In this document: piece by piece, positions 15,128 to 22,732 of the stretch
How the letters are laid out: the number at the start of each line of letters is the position of its first letter
Position numbering within the stretch: position 1 is the stretch's first letter
Assembly: GCA_900551885.1 (NCBI GenBank)
Contig: URXS01000014.1
Span: forward strand, 1-28,741
Length of the DNA: 28,741 bases
Direction of reading: 5' to 3'
Origin: an uncultured Oscillibacter sp.
Lineage (GTDB): Bacteria > Bacillota > Clostridia > Oscillospirales > Oscillospiraceae
Notes under the pieces: generated by a model
The model's database searches: none
Told to the model about the DNA's origin: nothing
The model's input: only the letters and a program-made list of their open reading frames with translations
Made by a program: the position numbers and the translations under genes

Positions 15128-16626
15128 GCTGGGACGTTGTGTTTGAACACCTGTTCATCGTGCTGGCCGCCAGCCTGCTGTCCATCGCCGTGGGCCTCCC
15201 CTTGGGCATCTGGGCCTATGTGTCCCGGCGGGCCCGGCCTGTGATCCTACGCATCGTGGACCTTTTGCAGACTATCCCCTCCCTGGCGCTGCTGGGCATC
15301 ATCATGGTGGTGCTGGACCCCGGGAAGCTGACGGTCATCATTGGCATCACCCTCTACTCTCTGCTGCCGATCGTCCGCAACACCTGCCTAGGTCTCCAGG
15401 AGGTGGACCCGGGCGTCAAGGAGGCAGCCCGGGGCATGGGCATGAGCAAGCCCTACCGGGTTTTGATGGTGGAATTTCCCCTGGCCTTCCCCACCGTGTT
15501 CACCGGCATCCGCATCGCCGTGGTCAACGCCATCGGTACCGCCGTGTTCGCGGCCTTCGTGGGTGGCGGCGGCCTGGGCGGCGTCATCACTCAGGCCATC
15601 CGCATCTCCGACATGGGTATGATCGCCCTGGCCACCGGCGTTCTCATGCTGATCGCCGTGGTGCTGGACCTGGTGATGAGCTGGTTCGAGAATCAGATGC
15701 GCAAGAGCCGGGGGGGCTCCAAGATCATGTGGGTTCCCGTGGCGGCCATTCTGCTGGCGTTCTGCCTGCTGCTGCCCTATGGCGGCAGCTCTTCCGGCGA
15801 CATCATACTCTACGATGGTGACTACTCTGAGACCCAGTTGATGCACCACATGGTGAAGATGCTGGTGGAGGACCAGACGGATTTGACCGTCTCCATCCAG
15901 GACCAGATGTCCCAAGTGAACAACTGGAACGCCCTGAAGGATGACGGCCACACCTGTGACCTGATGATCTCCTATGACGGAACGCTCCTGACCACCTTCT
16001 TCCATCAGGACACCCCCGACGTGCCGGAGGGCATGACCATCTACGACTATGTCAAGGAAAAGGCCCTGGAAGACTATGACCTGCATGTGCTGGGCAAGCT
16101 GGGCTTTGAGAACACCTACGCCATCGGCGTGCCGGAAGATCTGGCGGAGGAATATGACCTGGAGACCATCAGTGACCTGATCCCCATTGCCGATCAGTTG
16201 ACCTTCGGCGCCGAGCAGGAGTTCTTCACCCTGGAAGGCAGCATGAAGTACAATCCCTTCGTGGAGTACTACGGCCTGCAGTTCAAGGACTACCGTCCTG
16301 TGGACATGGGATTGAAGTACGCGGCCATTGAAAACGGCACCTTCGACGTGGCTGTGGTCTACACCACCGACGGCCTCAACCGGAAGGTAGGGCTGAAGGT
16401 TCTGGAAGATGACAAGAGCTTCTTCCCCGACTACTTCGGCGTGTTCGTGGTCCGGGGCGACATCCTGGAGCAGTACCCGGAGCTGGAGGGCATTCTGGAG
16501 CAACTGACCGGGAACATCTCCACAGATCAGATGGCGGAGCTGACCTACCAGGTGGATGTGATGGGCCGCACCGTGGACGAAGTGGCCCGGGAGTTCCTGG
16601 TAAGTCTGGGATTGCTCAGCGCGTAA
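15124..16626 (+). CDS. Permease fused to substrate-binding domain of the osmoprotectant ABC transporter
   Basis: The 500-residue protein is a natural fusion. Residues 1 to about 195 are a second permease domain with its EAA loop (DPGVKEAARGMGMSKPYRVLMVEFPLAFP). A further hydrophobic segment (about 203-222) leads to an extracellular OpuAC-type solute-binding domain (about 228-498), which includes NNWNALKDDGHTCDLMISYDG, MKYNPFVEYYGLQF and FDVAVVYTTDGLN. Fusing the receptor to the permease fixes it at the membrane, as in other OpuA/BusAB/OpuF-like systems. Several aromatic residues in the binding domain could form the cation-pi box for quaternary amines; which solute is taken up cannot be decided by eye. 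It is the last gene of the operon, before a strong terminator. Confidence 0.9.
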   Translation: MSWDVVFEHLFIVLAASLLSIAVGLPLGIWAYVSRRARPVILRIVDLLQTIPSLALLGIIMVVLDPGKLTVIIGITLYSLLPIVRNTCLGLQEVDPGVKEAARGMGMSKPYRVLMVEFPLAFPTVFTGIRIAVVNAIGTAVFAAFVGGGGLGGVITQAIRISDMGMIALATGVLMLIAVVLDLVMSWFENQMRKSRGGSKIMWVPVAAILLAFCLLLPYGGSSSGDIILYDGDYSETQLMHHMVKMLVEDQTDLTVSIQDQMSQVNNWNALKDDGHTCDLMISYDGTLLTTFFHQDTPDVPEGMTIYDYVKEKALEDYDLHVLGKLGFENTYAIGVPEDLAEEYDLETISDLIPIADQLTFGAEQEFFTLEGSMKYNPFVEYYGLQFKDYRPVDMGLKYAAIENGTFDVAVVYTTDGLNRKVGLKVLEDDKSFFPDYFGVFVVRGDILEQYPELEGILEQLTGNISTDQMAELTYQVDVMGRTVDEVAREFLVSLGLLSA

Positions 16627-16642
16627 ATTTCTGATACCATGA

Positions 16643-16678
16643 TTTCCGGGGGAGTCCGCTCCCCCGGAAACTTTTTTT
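16643..16678 (+). terminator. Terminator of the osmoprotectant operon
   Basis: A perfect 12-bp stem (16643-16654 with 16659-16670) closed by TCCG is followed by C and seven T residues, 16 bases after the stop. Confidence 0.95.
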
Positions 16679-16685
16679 CTTTGGC

Positions 16686-16711
16686 GAAACCACCCCCTAT
16701 GATTTCTCGTC
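16686..16711 (+). promoter_or_regulatory. Candidate ECF-type promoter before the sigma factor gene
   Basis: CGAAAC (16685-16690), a 17-base gap and CGTC (16708-16711) resemble the GAAAC...CGT promoters used by many ECF sigma factors, 55 bases before the sigma gene start. No sigma-A promoter is visible here. Self-activation is suggested but the motif is short. Confidence 0.35.
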
Positions 16712-16765
16712 TTGTTCAGCAAGGGGCGGTGATCACCGCCAGTTTACCGGAGAGGAGGCGTGTCC

Positions 16766-17326
16766 ATGGAGGACAGCCAGATCATCGACCTGTACTGGGC
16801 CAGGGACCAGCGGGCCATCGGCGAGACCGCCGGAAAATACGGTGCCTTTCTGCGGACCGTGGCCTGGAACATCCTCCGCAGCCACGGTGACGCGGAGGAG
16901 TGTGTCAACGACACCTATCTCAAGACCTGGAACGCCATTCCCCCTGCCCGGCCCGGTGCCTTCCGGGCGTGGCTGGGGCGGATCACCCGGAATCTCAGCC
17001 TGGACCGTTGGAAGCGGGACCGGGCCCAACGCCGGGGTGGAGACGACTTTGCGGTGCTGCTGGGGGAACTGGATGGCTGCCTGCCTGACGCCGATCACGC
17101 CCAGCGCCACCTGGAGGACCAGGAGATCGCGGACCTGATCAGCCGCTTCCTCCGTGAGCTGTCGGTCTTCAATCGCCGGGCCTTCCTGCGGCGATACTGG
17201 TACGGAGAGTCCATAGAGGAGATTGCCACCGCTCTGCACTGCGGAACAGGCAAGGTAAAGTCCTCCCTGTTCCGCACCCGGAACGCCCTGCGGAGCTATC
17301 TGGAAAAGGAGGGGATTGCCCTGTGA
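16766..17326 (+). CDS. ECF-type RNA polymerase sigma factor
   Basis: The 186-residue protein has sigma region 2 (about 20-85) with AWNILRSHGDAEECVNDTYLKTWNAIPP and LGRITRNLSLDRWKRDRA for core binding and -10 recognition. Region 4 (about 128-180) contains ELSVFNRRAFLRRYWYGESIEEIATALHCGTGKVKSSLFRTRNALRSYL in consecutive segments, the -35 reading helix-turn-helix. This is the compact sigma-70 group 4 layout. The ATG at 16766 is chosen because GAGGAGG (16753-16759) lies six bases upstream; a GTG at 16760 abuts that site. The next gene starts with a GTGA overlap of the stop (17323-17326), so the two are translationally coupled, as is usual for a sigma and anti-sigma pair. The signal it responds to is unknown. 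Confidence 0.9.
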   Translation: MEDSQIIDLYWARDQRAIGETAGKYGAFLRTVAWNILRSHGDAEECVNDTYLKTWNAIPPARPGAFRAWLGRITRNLSLDRWKRDRAQRRGGDDFAVLLGELDGCLPDADHAQRHLEDQEIADLISRFLRELSVFNRRAFLRRYWYGESIEEIATALHCGTGKVKSSLFRTRNALRSYLEKEGIAL

Positions 17327-18900
17327 GAGCGGAACGGTTATTCTCCATTCTGGGTTTGGTGGACCCGGAGCTGGTGGAGGAGGCCATGGCCAGCAATTCC
17401 TCCATCCGGGCCCGGCGGGCAGCGGTCTGGGGCCGGTATATGGCCATTGCCGCCTGCTGTGTCATCGTCTGCGGCGCCCTGTTCTGGTCGGTCCGGTTCC
17501 TGGGCATGGGCGGCGGCTCGGACTCTGCCGCCACCTCGGAGTCCACAGCCGCCGACACCGCCGACGGCGCGGACAGCGGTGCCACGGGGGGCGCCGATGC
17601 TGGGGGGGACAACGCTGCCCAGGAACCCGGCCAGGGCTTTTTGTCCTATGCCGGGCCGGTGCTGCCCCTGACCACTGCGGAAACCGACACAGGCCTGACG
17701 GCGGAGCGGACCCTCACCTTTGATTTCGCCCCAGGCTCCCACGCTGACGGCACCTCCGGCCAGTGGGGTGCCACCGTGTCGGACCGCTATCTTCTGACCA
17801 ATCCCACGGACACGGACATCTCTGTCACGGCGCTGTATCCCCTCTCCGGCGGCCTCTCTGATCTGTCCGCTATGGCTCCCCGCCTGACTGTGGACGGTGC
17901 AGAGACGGACTACACCCTGTATGCCGGGGGATACGCAGGCACCTTCGGCGATGAAAATGACCACGACGGCTCTACCTGGAATCTGGCAGGTCCTTACGAC
18001 TGGGAGGATTACGCCGCTCTGGTATCGGACCGTGATTACCTGACCGGCGCTCTGGCCGCGGCGCCGGACCTGGATACGCCGGTGATCGTCTACGACTTCT
18101 CCGACGTCACCCTGACCGGGGAAGCCGAGGACCCGGAGCTGGTAGTATCCTGCATCTTCGACCCGGAGAACACAACAATCTTCAGCTACGGATTCAGCAG
18201 CTCCGACTGGGATGCGTCCGGCACCTGGCGTCAGTACGGCCAGCGAGTGGATCCGGATCGCTGGGGCTGTCCCACCCTGATCGTGCTGGGTGAGGACATG
18301 GACTACACTCTTCTGGGGGATTACGGCCTGGACGCCCCGGCTTTGACCGGCGCCGACTGCACCGTCACCCGGAAAGAGGCCACTCTGGGGGAGGCTCTGA
18401 GGTCGCTGTGCCGGACGGAACTGGCTAATCAGGCTAATTCCGTGGAGTTCTCCCTGGACCTGTATGTAAAGGCTGTAGCGGAGCTGTTGACAGAGTATGG
18501 CCTACTCTCCGATTCCCCCATGGACCGCTACGCAGACGGACGGCTGGATGATCTGCTGGACGAGGCCCTGACCATCGATCGGGTGCTGTACCTGGCGGTG
18601 CCGGTCACCGTACCCGCTGGGGAGAGCCTGGAGGTGTCTGTCTCCTTCTGGAAACGGCCCAGCTACGACTTCGGCGGCTCCGGTACCGGGCGAGAGGAGC
18701 TCCAGGGCTTCGACCTGCTGACCACCGCAGGGTCCGCTCTGACCTTCACCGGCCAATATGCTTCGGCCGTCCACACCGACGGCGTGACCCTGGTGCGGCA
18801 GGACCTGGGCCTTGACTGGGAGGCGGGCACTACGGCAAAAGCAGCGCTCGACCTGAATCAGCCCCATTACTCCCTGGAAATCTGTCCTCTGGAAAACTGA
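17323..18900 (+). CDS. Single-pass membrane protein, probable anti-sigma partner of the ECF factor
   Basis: The 525-residue protein starts with GTG overlapping the sigma gene stop. Residues 1 to about 38 are a cytoplasmic helix-rich segment (ERLFSILGLVDPELVEEAM, then basic residues), which would be the sigma-binding part. One membrane segment follows (about 40-57). Residues 64-105 are a low-complexity Ser/Ala/Thr/Gly/Asp linker. The remaining 420 residues are an extracellular domain rich in Asp, Thr, Ser and Tyr with alternating beta-type sequence; no known family was recognised. Membrane topology and tight coupling to an ECF gene are typical of anti-sigma factors or regulated sensors, so that role is inferred from layout only. 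The large outside domain could sense a wall or envelope signal. Confidence 0.75.
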   Translation: MRAERLFSILGLVDPELVEEAMASNSSIRARRAAVWGRYMAIAACCVIVCGALFWSVRFLGMGGGSDSAATSESTAADTADGADSGATGGADAGGDNAAQEPGQGFLSYAGPVLPLTTAETDTGLTAERTLTFDFAPGSHADGTSGQWGATVSDRYLLTNPTDTDISVTALYPLSGGLSDLSAMAPRLTVDGAETDYTLYAGGYAGTFGDENDHDGSTWNLAGPYDWEDYAALVSDRDYLTGALAAAPDLDTPVIVYDFSDVTLTGEAEDPELVVSCIFDPENTTIFSYGFSSSDWDASGTWRQYGQRVDPDRWGCPTLIVLGEDMDYTLLGDYGLDAPALTGADCTVTRKEATLGEALRSLCRTELANQANSVEFSLDLYVKAVAELLTEYGLLSDSPMDRYADGRLDDLLDEALTIDRVLYLAVPVTVPAGESLEVSVSFWKRPSYDFGGSGTGREELQGFDLLTTAGSALTFTGQYASAVHTDGVTLVRQDLGLDWEAGTTAKAALDLNQPHYSLEICPLEN

Positions 18901-18908
18901 AACCTGCG

Positions 18909-18940
18909 AAAAATGGCGCCTGCCCTTCAGGGCAGGCGCC
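18909..18940. terminator. Hairpin between convergent genes
   Basis: A perfect 11-bp stem (GGCGCCTGCCC 18915-18925 with GGGCAGGCGCC 18930-18940) has a TTCA loop. On the minus strand it is followed by a T5 run (18909-18913), so it would end transcription of the leftward pseudogene. On the plus strand it has no T run. Confidence 0.7.
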
Positions 18941-18959
18941 GTTCCATTCTGGGCCCGGA

Positions 18960-19741
18960 TCACGGCGTCTTCCAAGTGACCTCCGGGGCCCAGGCCTTTT
19001 CCGAGGCGGATATGTCCGGCGTTGCCGTCCGCTCCCGGCCATAGTCGTCAATGGGCAGGGTCAGCAGTTCCACAGGGACCGTTCCCGTCTCCATCTGCCA
19101 TTGAACCCCCAAGGTGGTGCGGGTCTCCCAGAGATACAGACTGCCGGGAACGGTGTCAGCCATGTCTGTATAGTCCGCATCCGGGTCTGCCCGGGTCTCC
19201 GGTCTCCTGTGCCAACATACCGTCCACAAGGCTGAGCTTCTCCACAAGATGTCCGCCCATATGGCCCCAGTTCAGAGCCACAGCATTTTCATCGGGCCAG
19301 GTATAAAAGCTGTGACCGGAGGGCACATCCCCCGCCAGGACCACTCTGCCGTCCCGGAAGGTGTAGATCTGCGTGTGGTAGGCCGCCTTGCAGTCGCCGA
19401 AGCGGAGCGGCATTTCAGGAATGCTGTCCTTGTCAATGCCATAGAGAGCATAGCTGCCGCTCAGTGCCCCCCACTTCGGCAGGATAGGAGTTGGGGTTGT
19501 AGTCCGGCCGGTCGATGTTCCGCACTGCCGCCTCCCGTGCACAAAGGTCTGTCAGAAAATTCTTGTAATCTGTCCGCCAGGGCTCCTCCGGGGCACTGGA
19601 AACCTCATTGGTCTCCGGCTCCGGGATTAACACCGTCACCGGCGTCCTCTCTCCATCCTTGCCTGAACTGGTCCTGCCGCCGCAGCCTGCCAGCAATCCG
19701 CAGACCGTCAGTGCCGCCAGCAGCCGCACCCTCCACTTCAT
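18960..19741 (-). pseudogene. Frameshifted lipoprotein gene (two lesions)
   Basis: Three reading-frame pieces (19433-19741, 19156-19542 and 18960-19247) join into one protein if two insertions are removed. The first is one extra base in a six-C run on the plus strand (19467-19472). The second is a 7-base tandem duplication, GGTCTCC at 19194-19200 repeated at 19201-19207. Removing 1 + 7 bases from 782 leaves 774, an exact 258 codons (257 residues). The protein has a lipoprotein signal with lipobox LLAGC (Cys20), a Ser/Thr/Glu-rich linker, a YGIDKDSIPEM segment resembling Asp-rich calcium-type repeats, and a beta-rich IYTFRDGRVV...FYTWPDENAVALNWGHMGG region. It would be a secreted membrane-anchored protein. 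Function unknown. Sequencing error could explain the homopolymer change but less easily the 7-base duplication. Confidence 0.8.
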
Positions 19742-19795
19742 AAAAAACGCACCATCCCTTCACCGTTTTCTTCGGTGTAAGGATGGTGTGTTTTT
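19742..19795 (-). terminator. Terminator of cca, abutting the lipoprotein start codon
   Basis: A long hairpin pairs 19743-19757 with 19781-19795 (one G-T pair) and has an inner CACCG/CGGTG stem. On the minus strand it follows the cca stop by about 27 bases and ends in T6, directly before the ATG of the lipoprotein pseudogene. A T5 run makes it usable on the plus strand too. Confidence 0.88.
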
Positions 19796-19822
19796 ATGTC
19801 AGCCGCATTTGGGTTACATTGG

Positions 19823-21169
19823 TTACCATTTTCCTTCCTGGCGGTTTTCCTCCCGCAGCCGGCGGGCATACTCCAGCAGGGCGGTCCGATCATTGGGAAG
19901 CCGCTCCTCGATCACCTGGTCCAGCAGGGTCTCCAGCGCTTCCCCCAGTGCCGGTCCTTCAAAGCCCAGAGCCAGCAGGTCCCCGCCCCGGACCGCCAAC
20001 TGCTCCAGGCAGACGCAGGCGCCTTCCGTCAGAAGCTGGTTCAAAATTCCCTCGGCTTTGTTGATCTCAGCCTGCATGGTCCGGTAAGCCGGAGCCTGCG
20101 CCAGGTTGTCCGCCCGCTTGATGAGAAACAGCCGCCGCAGATCGGTCTCCCCAAGCTGGCGCAGGGCTTGGGCCACGCCGGGCCGGGTCCTTGGAATATT
20201 CCGGTCATGCCATGCCACCAGCCGAGTCACGTTTTCCCGGGTGGCATTGTCCGCCCGCAGACGGCGCAGCATGTCCTCCGCCATGGCCGCGCTCCGGGCC
20301 GGATGGCCCCGGAAATGACCGCAGCCGTTTTCATCCAAAGTGCAGCAGCCGGGCTTGCCGATGTCGTGGAGCAGCATGGTCAGCCGCAGCGTCAGCTCCG
20401 GCGGCACCGCCCCCAGAGCGTGAAGAGTATGCTCCCACACGTCGTAGCAGTGGTGGCGGTTCCGCTGGGGAAAGCCCACCATGTCCAGAATCTCCGGCCA
20501 GAAAACGCCGATGACCTCCGGGTAGGCCCGGAGAGCCTCCGCTGCGCCAGGTGCGGTCACCAGACCACACAGCTCGTCCCAGATTCGCTCCGGGGCGATC
20601 TCCGCCAGAAGATTGCGGTTGGCCCGGAGGCTCCGGTCCGTGTCCGGCTCCAGGGTGAAGCCCAGGGCGGCGGCGAACCGCACACCCCGGAGAATGCGGA
20701 GGGCGTCCTCCCGGAACCGGTGGTCCGGTTCTCCCACACACCGCAGCACGCCGGCATCCAGGTCTGCCCGGCCCCCCAGGGGGTCCGCCAGCGTTCCCCG
20801 CAGATCCAAGGCCATGGCGTTGACGGTGAAGTCACGGCGGCGCAGGTCTTCCTCCAGGGAATTCGTGAAGGTCACCGACTGAGGCCGCCGGTGGTCCCGA
20901 TAGGCACCGTCCCGGCGGAAAGTGGTCACCTCCACCGGTCCGCCGCCGGTCTTCACAGTGACGGTGCCGTGGACCAGCCCGGTTGGAATCGCCTGGTCTC
21001 CGAAGATGCCCATAACCGCCTCCGGCCGGGCTGAGGAGGTCACGTCCCAGTCCTGGGGCGTCCGGCCCAGGAGGCTGTCCCGCACACAGCCACCCACGCA
21101 CCACGCTTCATAGCCTGCTGCTTCCAGGGCCGCCAGCACTTCCGCCGCATATCCGGGAATCCCACTCAT
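19823..21169 (-). CDS. cca: CCA tRNA nucleotidyltransferase with HD domain
   Basis: The 448-residue protein is a class II nucleotidyltransferase. WCVGGCVRDSLLGRTPQDWDVTSS (23-46) gives the GG-x-VRD motif and the catalytic DxD (Asp40, Asp42, fixed by QDWDVTS). EEDLRRRDFTVNAMALD (about 104-120) and RILRGVRFAAALGF are the family's nucleotide-recognition segments. LLHDIGKPG (about 262-270) marks an HD domain with a second His-rich stretch behind. The enzyme adds or repairs the 3'-CCA end of tRNAs in the cytoplasm without a template; the HD domain adds phosphatase or phosphodiesterase activity in homologues. The start at 21169 is set by homology and a GGTGAGG site; an upstream in-frame extension of over 400 codons runs antisense through murC and is not real. 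It is divergent from murC. Confidence 0.93.
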   Translation of the reverse strand: MSGIPGYAAEVLAALEAAGYEAWCVGGCVRDSLLGRTPQDWDVTSSARPEAVMGIFGDQAIPTGLVHGTVTVKTGGGPVEVTTFRRDGAYRDHRRPQSVTFTNSLEEDLRRRDFTVNAMALDLRGTLADPLGGRADLDAGVLRCVGEPDHRFREDALRILRGVRFAAALGFTLEPDTDRSLRANRNLLAEIAPERIWDELCGLVTAPGAAEALRAYPEVIGVFWPEILDMVGFPQRNRHHCYDVWEHTLHALGAVPPELTLRLTMLLHDIGKPGCCTLDENGCGHFRGHPARSAAMAEDMLRRLRADNATRENVTRLVAWHDRNIPRTRPGVAQALRQLGETDLRRLFLIKRADNLAQAPAYRTMQAEINKAEGILNQLLTEGACVCLEQLAVRGGDLLALGFEGPALGEALETLLDQVIEERLPNDRTALLEYARRLREENRQEGKW

Positions 21170-21191
21170 ATCCTCACCGCCTTTTTGTGTG

Positions 21192-21220
21192 TTGCATTTC
21201 CAAAAATTGCGTACTATAAT
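21192..21220 (+). promoter_or_regulatory. Promoter of murC
   Basis: TTGCAT (21192-21197), a 17-base spacer and TATAAT (21215-21220) predict a start near 21227, leaving a leader of about 115 bases before murC. A TATACA at 21277-21282 could be a second -10 but has a weak -35. Confidence 0.7.
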
Positions 21221-21229
21221 ATTGTGTTT

Positions 21230-21271
21230 GGGTCGGGGAATTCTCTTTTTCTCCCCGTATACCCGTTTTTT
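21230..21271 (+). promoter_or_regulatory. Terminator-like hairpin in the murC leader
   Basis: GGGT plus CGGGGA (21230-21239) can pair with TCCCCG (21252-21257) and ACCC (21261-21264), with a TAT bulge and a 12-base loop. Six T residues follow directly (21266-21271). It begins within a few bases of the predicted transcription start, so most transcripts from that promoter might stop here unless the hairpin is prevented. Confidence 0.5.
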
Positions 21272-21340
21272 CTGATTATACAATGATTCTATCATGTTTG
21301 CAACGCGCCTGCGCGCCGCGGACAGTAAGGAGTTTTTCCT

Positions 21341-22729
21341 ATGATGAACAATCCTCATCCCATCCGGGACTACATCGTTCCCGGCAAACGAGCCCATCTG
21401 GTAGGCATTGGTGGCGTGTCCATGTGCCCTCTGGCAGAGGTACTCAAGGGCATGGGTCTGGAGGTCCAGGGCTCCGACATGACGGACAGCGACACGGTGA
21501 AGCACCTGCGGTCCCTGGGCATTCCGGTGGCCATCGGCCACAGTGCCGAAAACCTGGGCGAGTGCGACTTCGTGGTGCGTACCGCCGCTGTCCATGACGG
21601 CAATCCGGAGATCGCCGGAGCCATTGCCCGGAAGATTCCCGTCTACGAGCGGGCCCAGGCCTGGGGCGCCATCATGCGGCGCTACCCCAATGCCCTCTGT
21701 GTGGCAGGTACCCACGGCAAGACCACTACCACCTCCATGTGCACCCACATCTTCATGGCGGCGGAGAAGGACCCCACCGTCATGATCGGCGGCACCTTGC
21801 CTCTGCTGGGTTCGGGGTACCGGGTGGGCCAGGGGGACACCATCATTCTGGAGTCCTGTGAATACTGCAACAGCTTTTTGAGCTTTTACCCCACCGTGGC
21901 GGTGATCTTGAACGTAGAAGAGGACCACCTGGACTTCTTCAAGGACCTGGCGGATATCCAGCACTCCTTCCGCCGCTTCGCGGAGCTGGTGCCCGCCGCC
22001 GGCGCCGTGGTGGTCAACGCCGACAATGCCGCCGCCATGGAAGCCGTGGCGGGGCTGGACCGCTCCGTGCTGACCTTTGGTCTGGACTACCCGGCAGACT
22101 GCACCGCCATCCATCTCCGGGAGGAGGACGGTTTCCCGGTCTTCGACGTGGTGATCCACGGCAAGGTCTACGCCCACGCCGCCCTGCGGGTCCACGGGCA
22201 CCACAACGTGCTCAACGCCCTGGCAGCGGCGGCTGCCGCCTATGTGCTGGGACTGCCGGGCAGCGCCGTGGAGGAAGGTCTGGCGTCCTTTACCGGAGCC
22301 GGACGCCGATTCGAGTTCAAGGGCAGCTACCACGGAGCCGATGTCTATGACGACTACGCCCATCACCCCGATGAGCTCCACGCCCTCCTGAGCACCTGCC
22401 GGGAGCTGACCCAATACAAGCGGCTGGTAGTAGCCTTCCAGCCCCACACCTACTCCCGAACCGCCAAGCTGTTTGACCACTTTGTGGAGGAGCTGAAACA
22501 GGCGGATGTGGTAATTTTGGCGGAGATCTTCGCCGCCCGGGAGCAGAACACCCTGGGTATCTCCTCCGCGGACCTGTGCCGTGAGATTCCCGGCGCAGTG
22601 TATTGCTCCACTCTGGACAAAGTGACCCGCGAGCTGCGGCAGGTGGCCCAGCCTGGCGACCTGATCCTGACCGTGGGTGCCGGAGATATCTACCGGGCAG
22701 GCGAAAAGCTGCTGGAAGGAGACAAATAA
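21341..22729 (+). CDS. murC: UDP-N-acetylmuramate--L-alanine ligase
   Basis: The 462-residue protein is a Mur ligase. HLVGIGGVSMCPLAEVL (about 19-35) is the N-terminal UDP-binding Rossmann motif. AGTHGKTTTTSM (about 125-136) is the ATP P-loop. LNVEEDHLDFF and HNVLNALAAAAAAYVLG are central-domain elements, and DDYAHHPDELHALL with FQPHTYSRT begins the C-terminal domain. It adds L-alanine to UDP-MurNAc with ATP in the cytoplasm, the first peptide step of peptidoglycan synthesis. AAGGAG lies eight bases before the ATG at 21341; a second ATG follows at once and either could be used. The next gene starts three bases after the stop, so the two form an operon. Confidence 0.96.
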   Translation: MMNNPHPIRDYIVPGKRAHLVGIGGVSMCPLAEVLKGMGLEVQGSDMTDSDTVKHLRSLGIPVAIGHSAENLGECDFVVRTAAVHDGNPEIAGAIARKIPVYERAQAWGAIMRRYPNALCVAGTHGKTTTTSMCTHIFMAAEKDPTVMIGGTLPLLGSGYRVGQGDTIILESCEYCNSFLSFYPTVAVILNVEEDHLDFFKDLADIQHSFRRFAELVPAAGAVVVNADNAAAMEAVAGLDRSVLTFGLDYPADCTAIHLREEDGFPVFDVVIHGKVYAHAALRVHGHHNVLNALAAAAAAYVLGLPGSAVEEGLASFTGAGRRFEFKGSYHGADVYDDYAHHPDELHALLSTCRELTQYKRLVVAFQPHTYSRTAKLFDHFVEELKQADVVILAEIFAAREQNTLGISSADLCREIPGAVYCSTLDKVTRELRQVAQPGDLILTVGAGDIYRAGEKLLEGDK

Positions 22730-22732
22730 ACC

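Noticed and set aside
19823..22480. An 885-codon minus-strand frame covering cca and running on through murC
   Set aside because: Only the part below 21169 has CCA-enzyme homology. The upstream part is antisense to murC, whose motifs are clear on the plus strand, and includes leader DNA.
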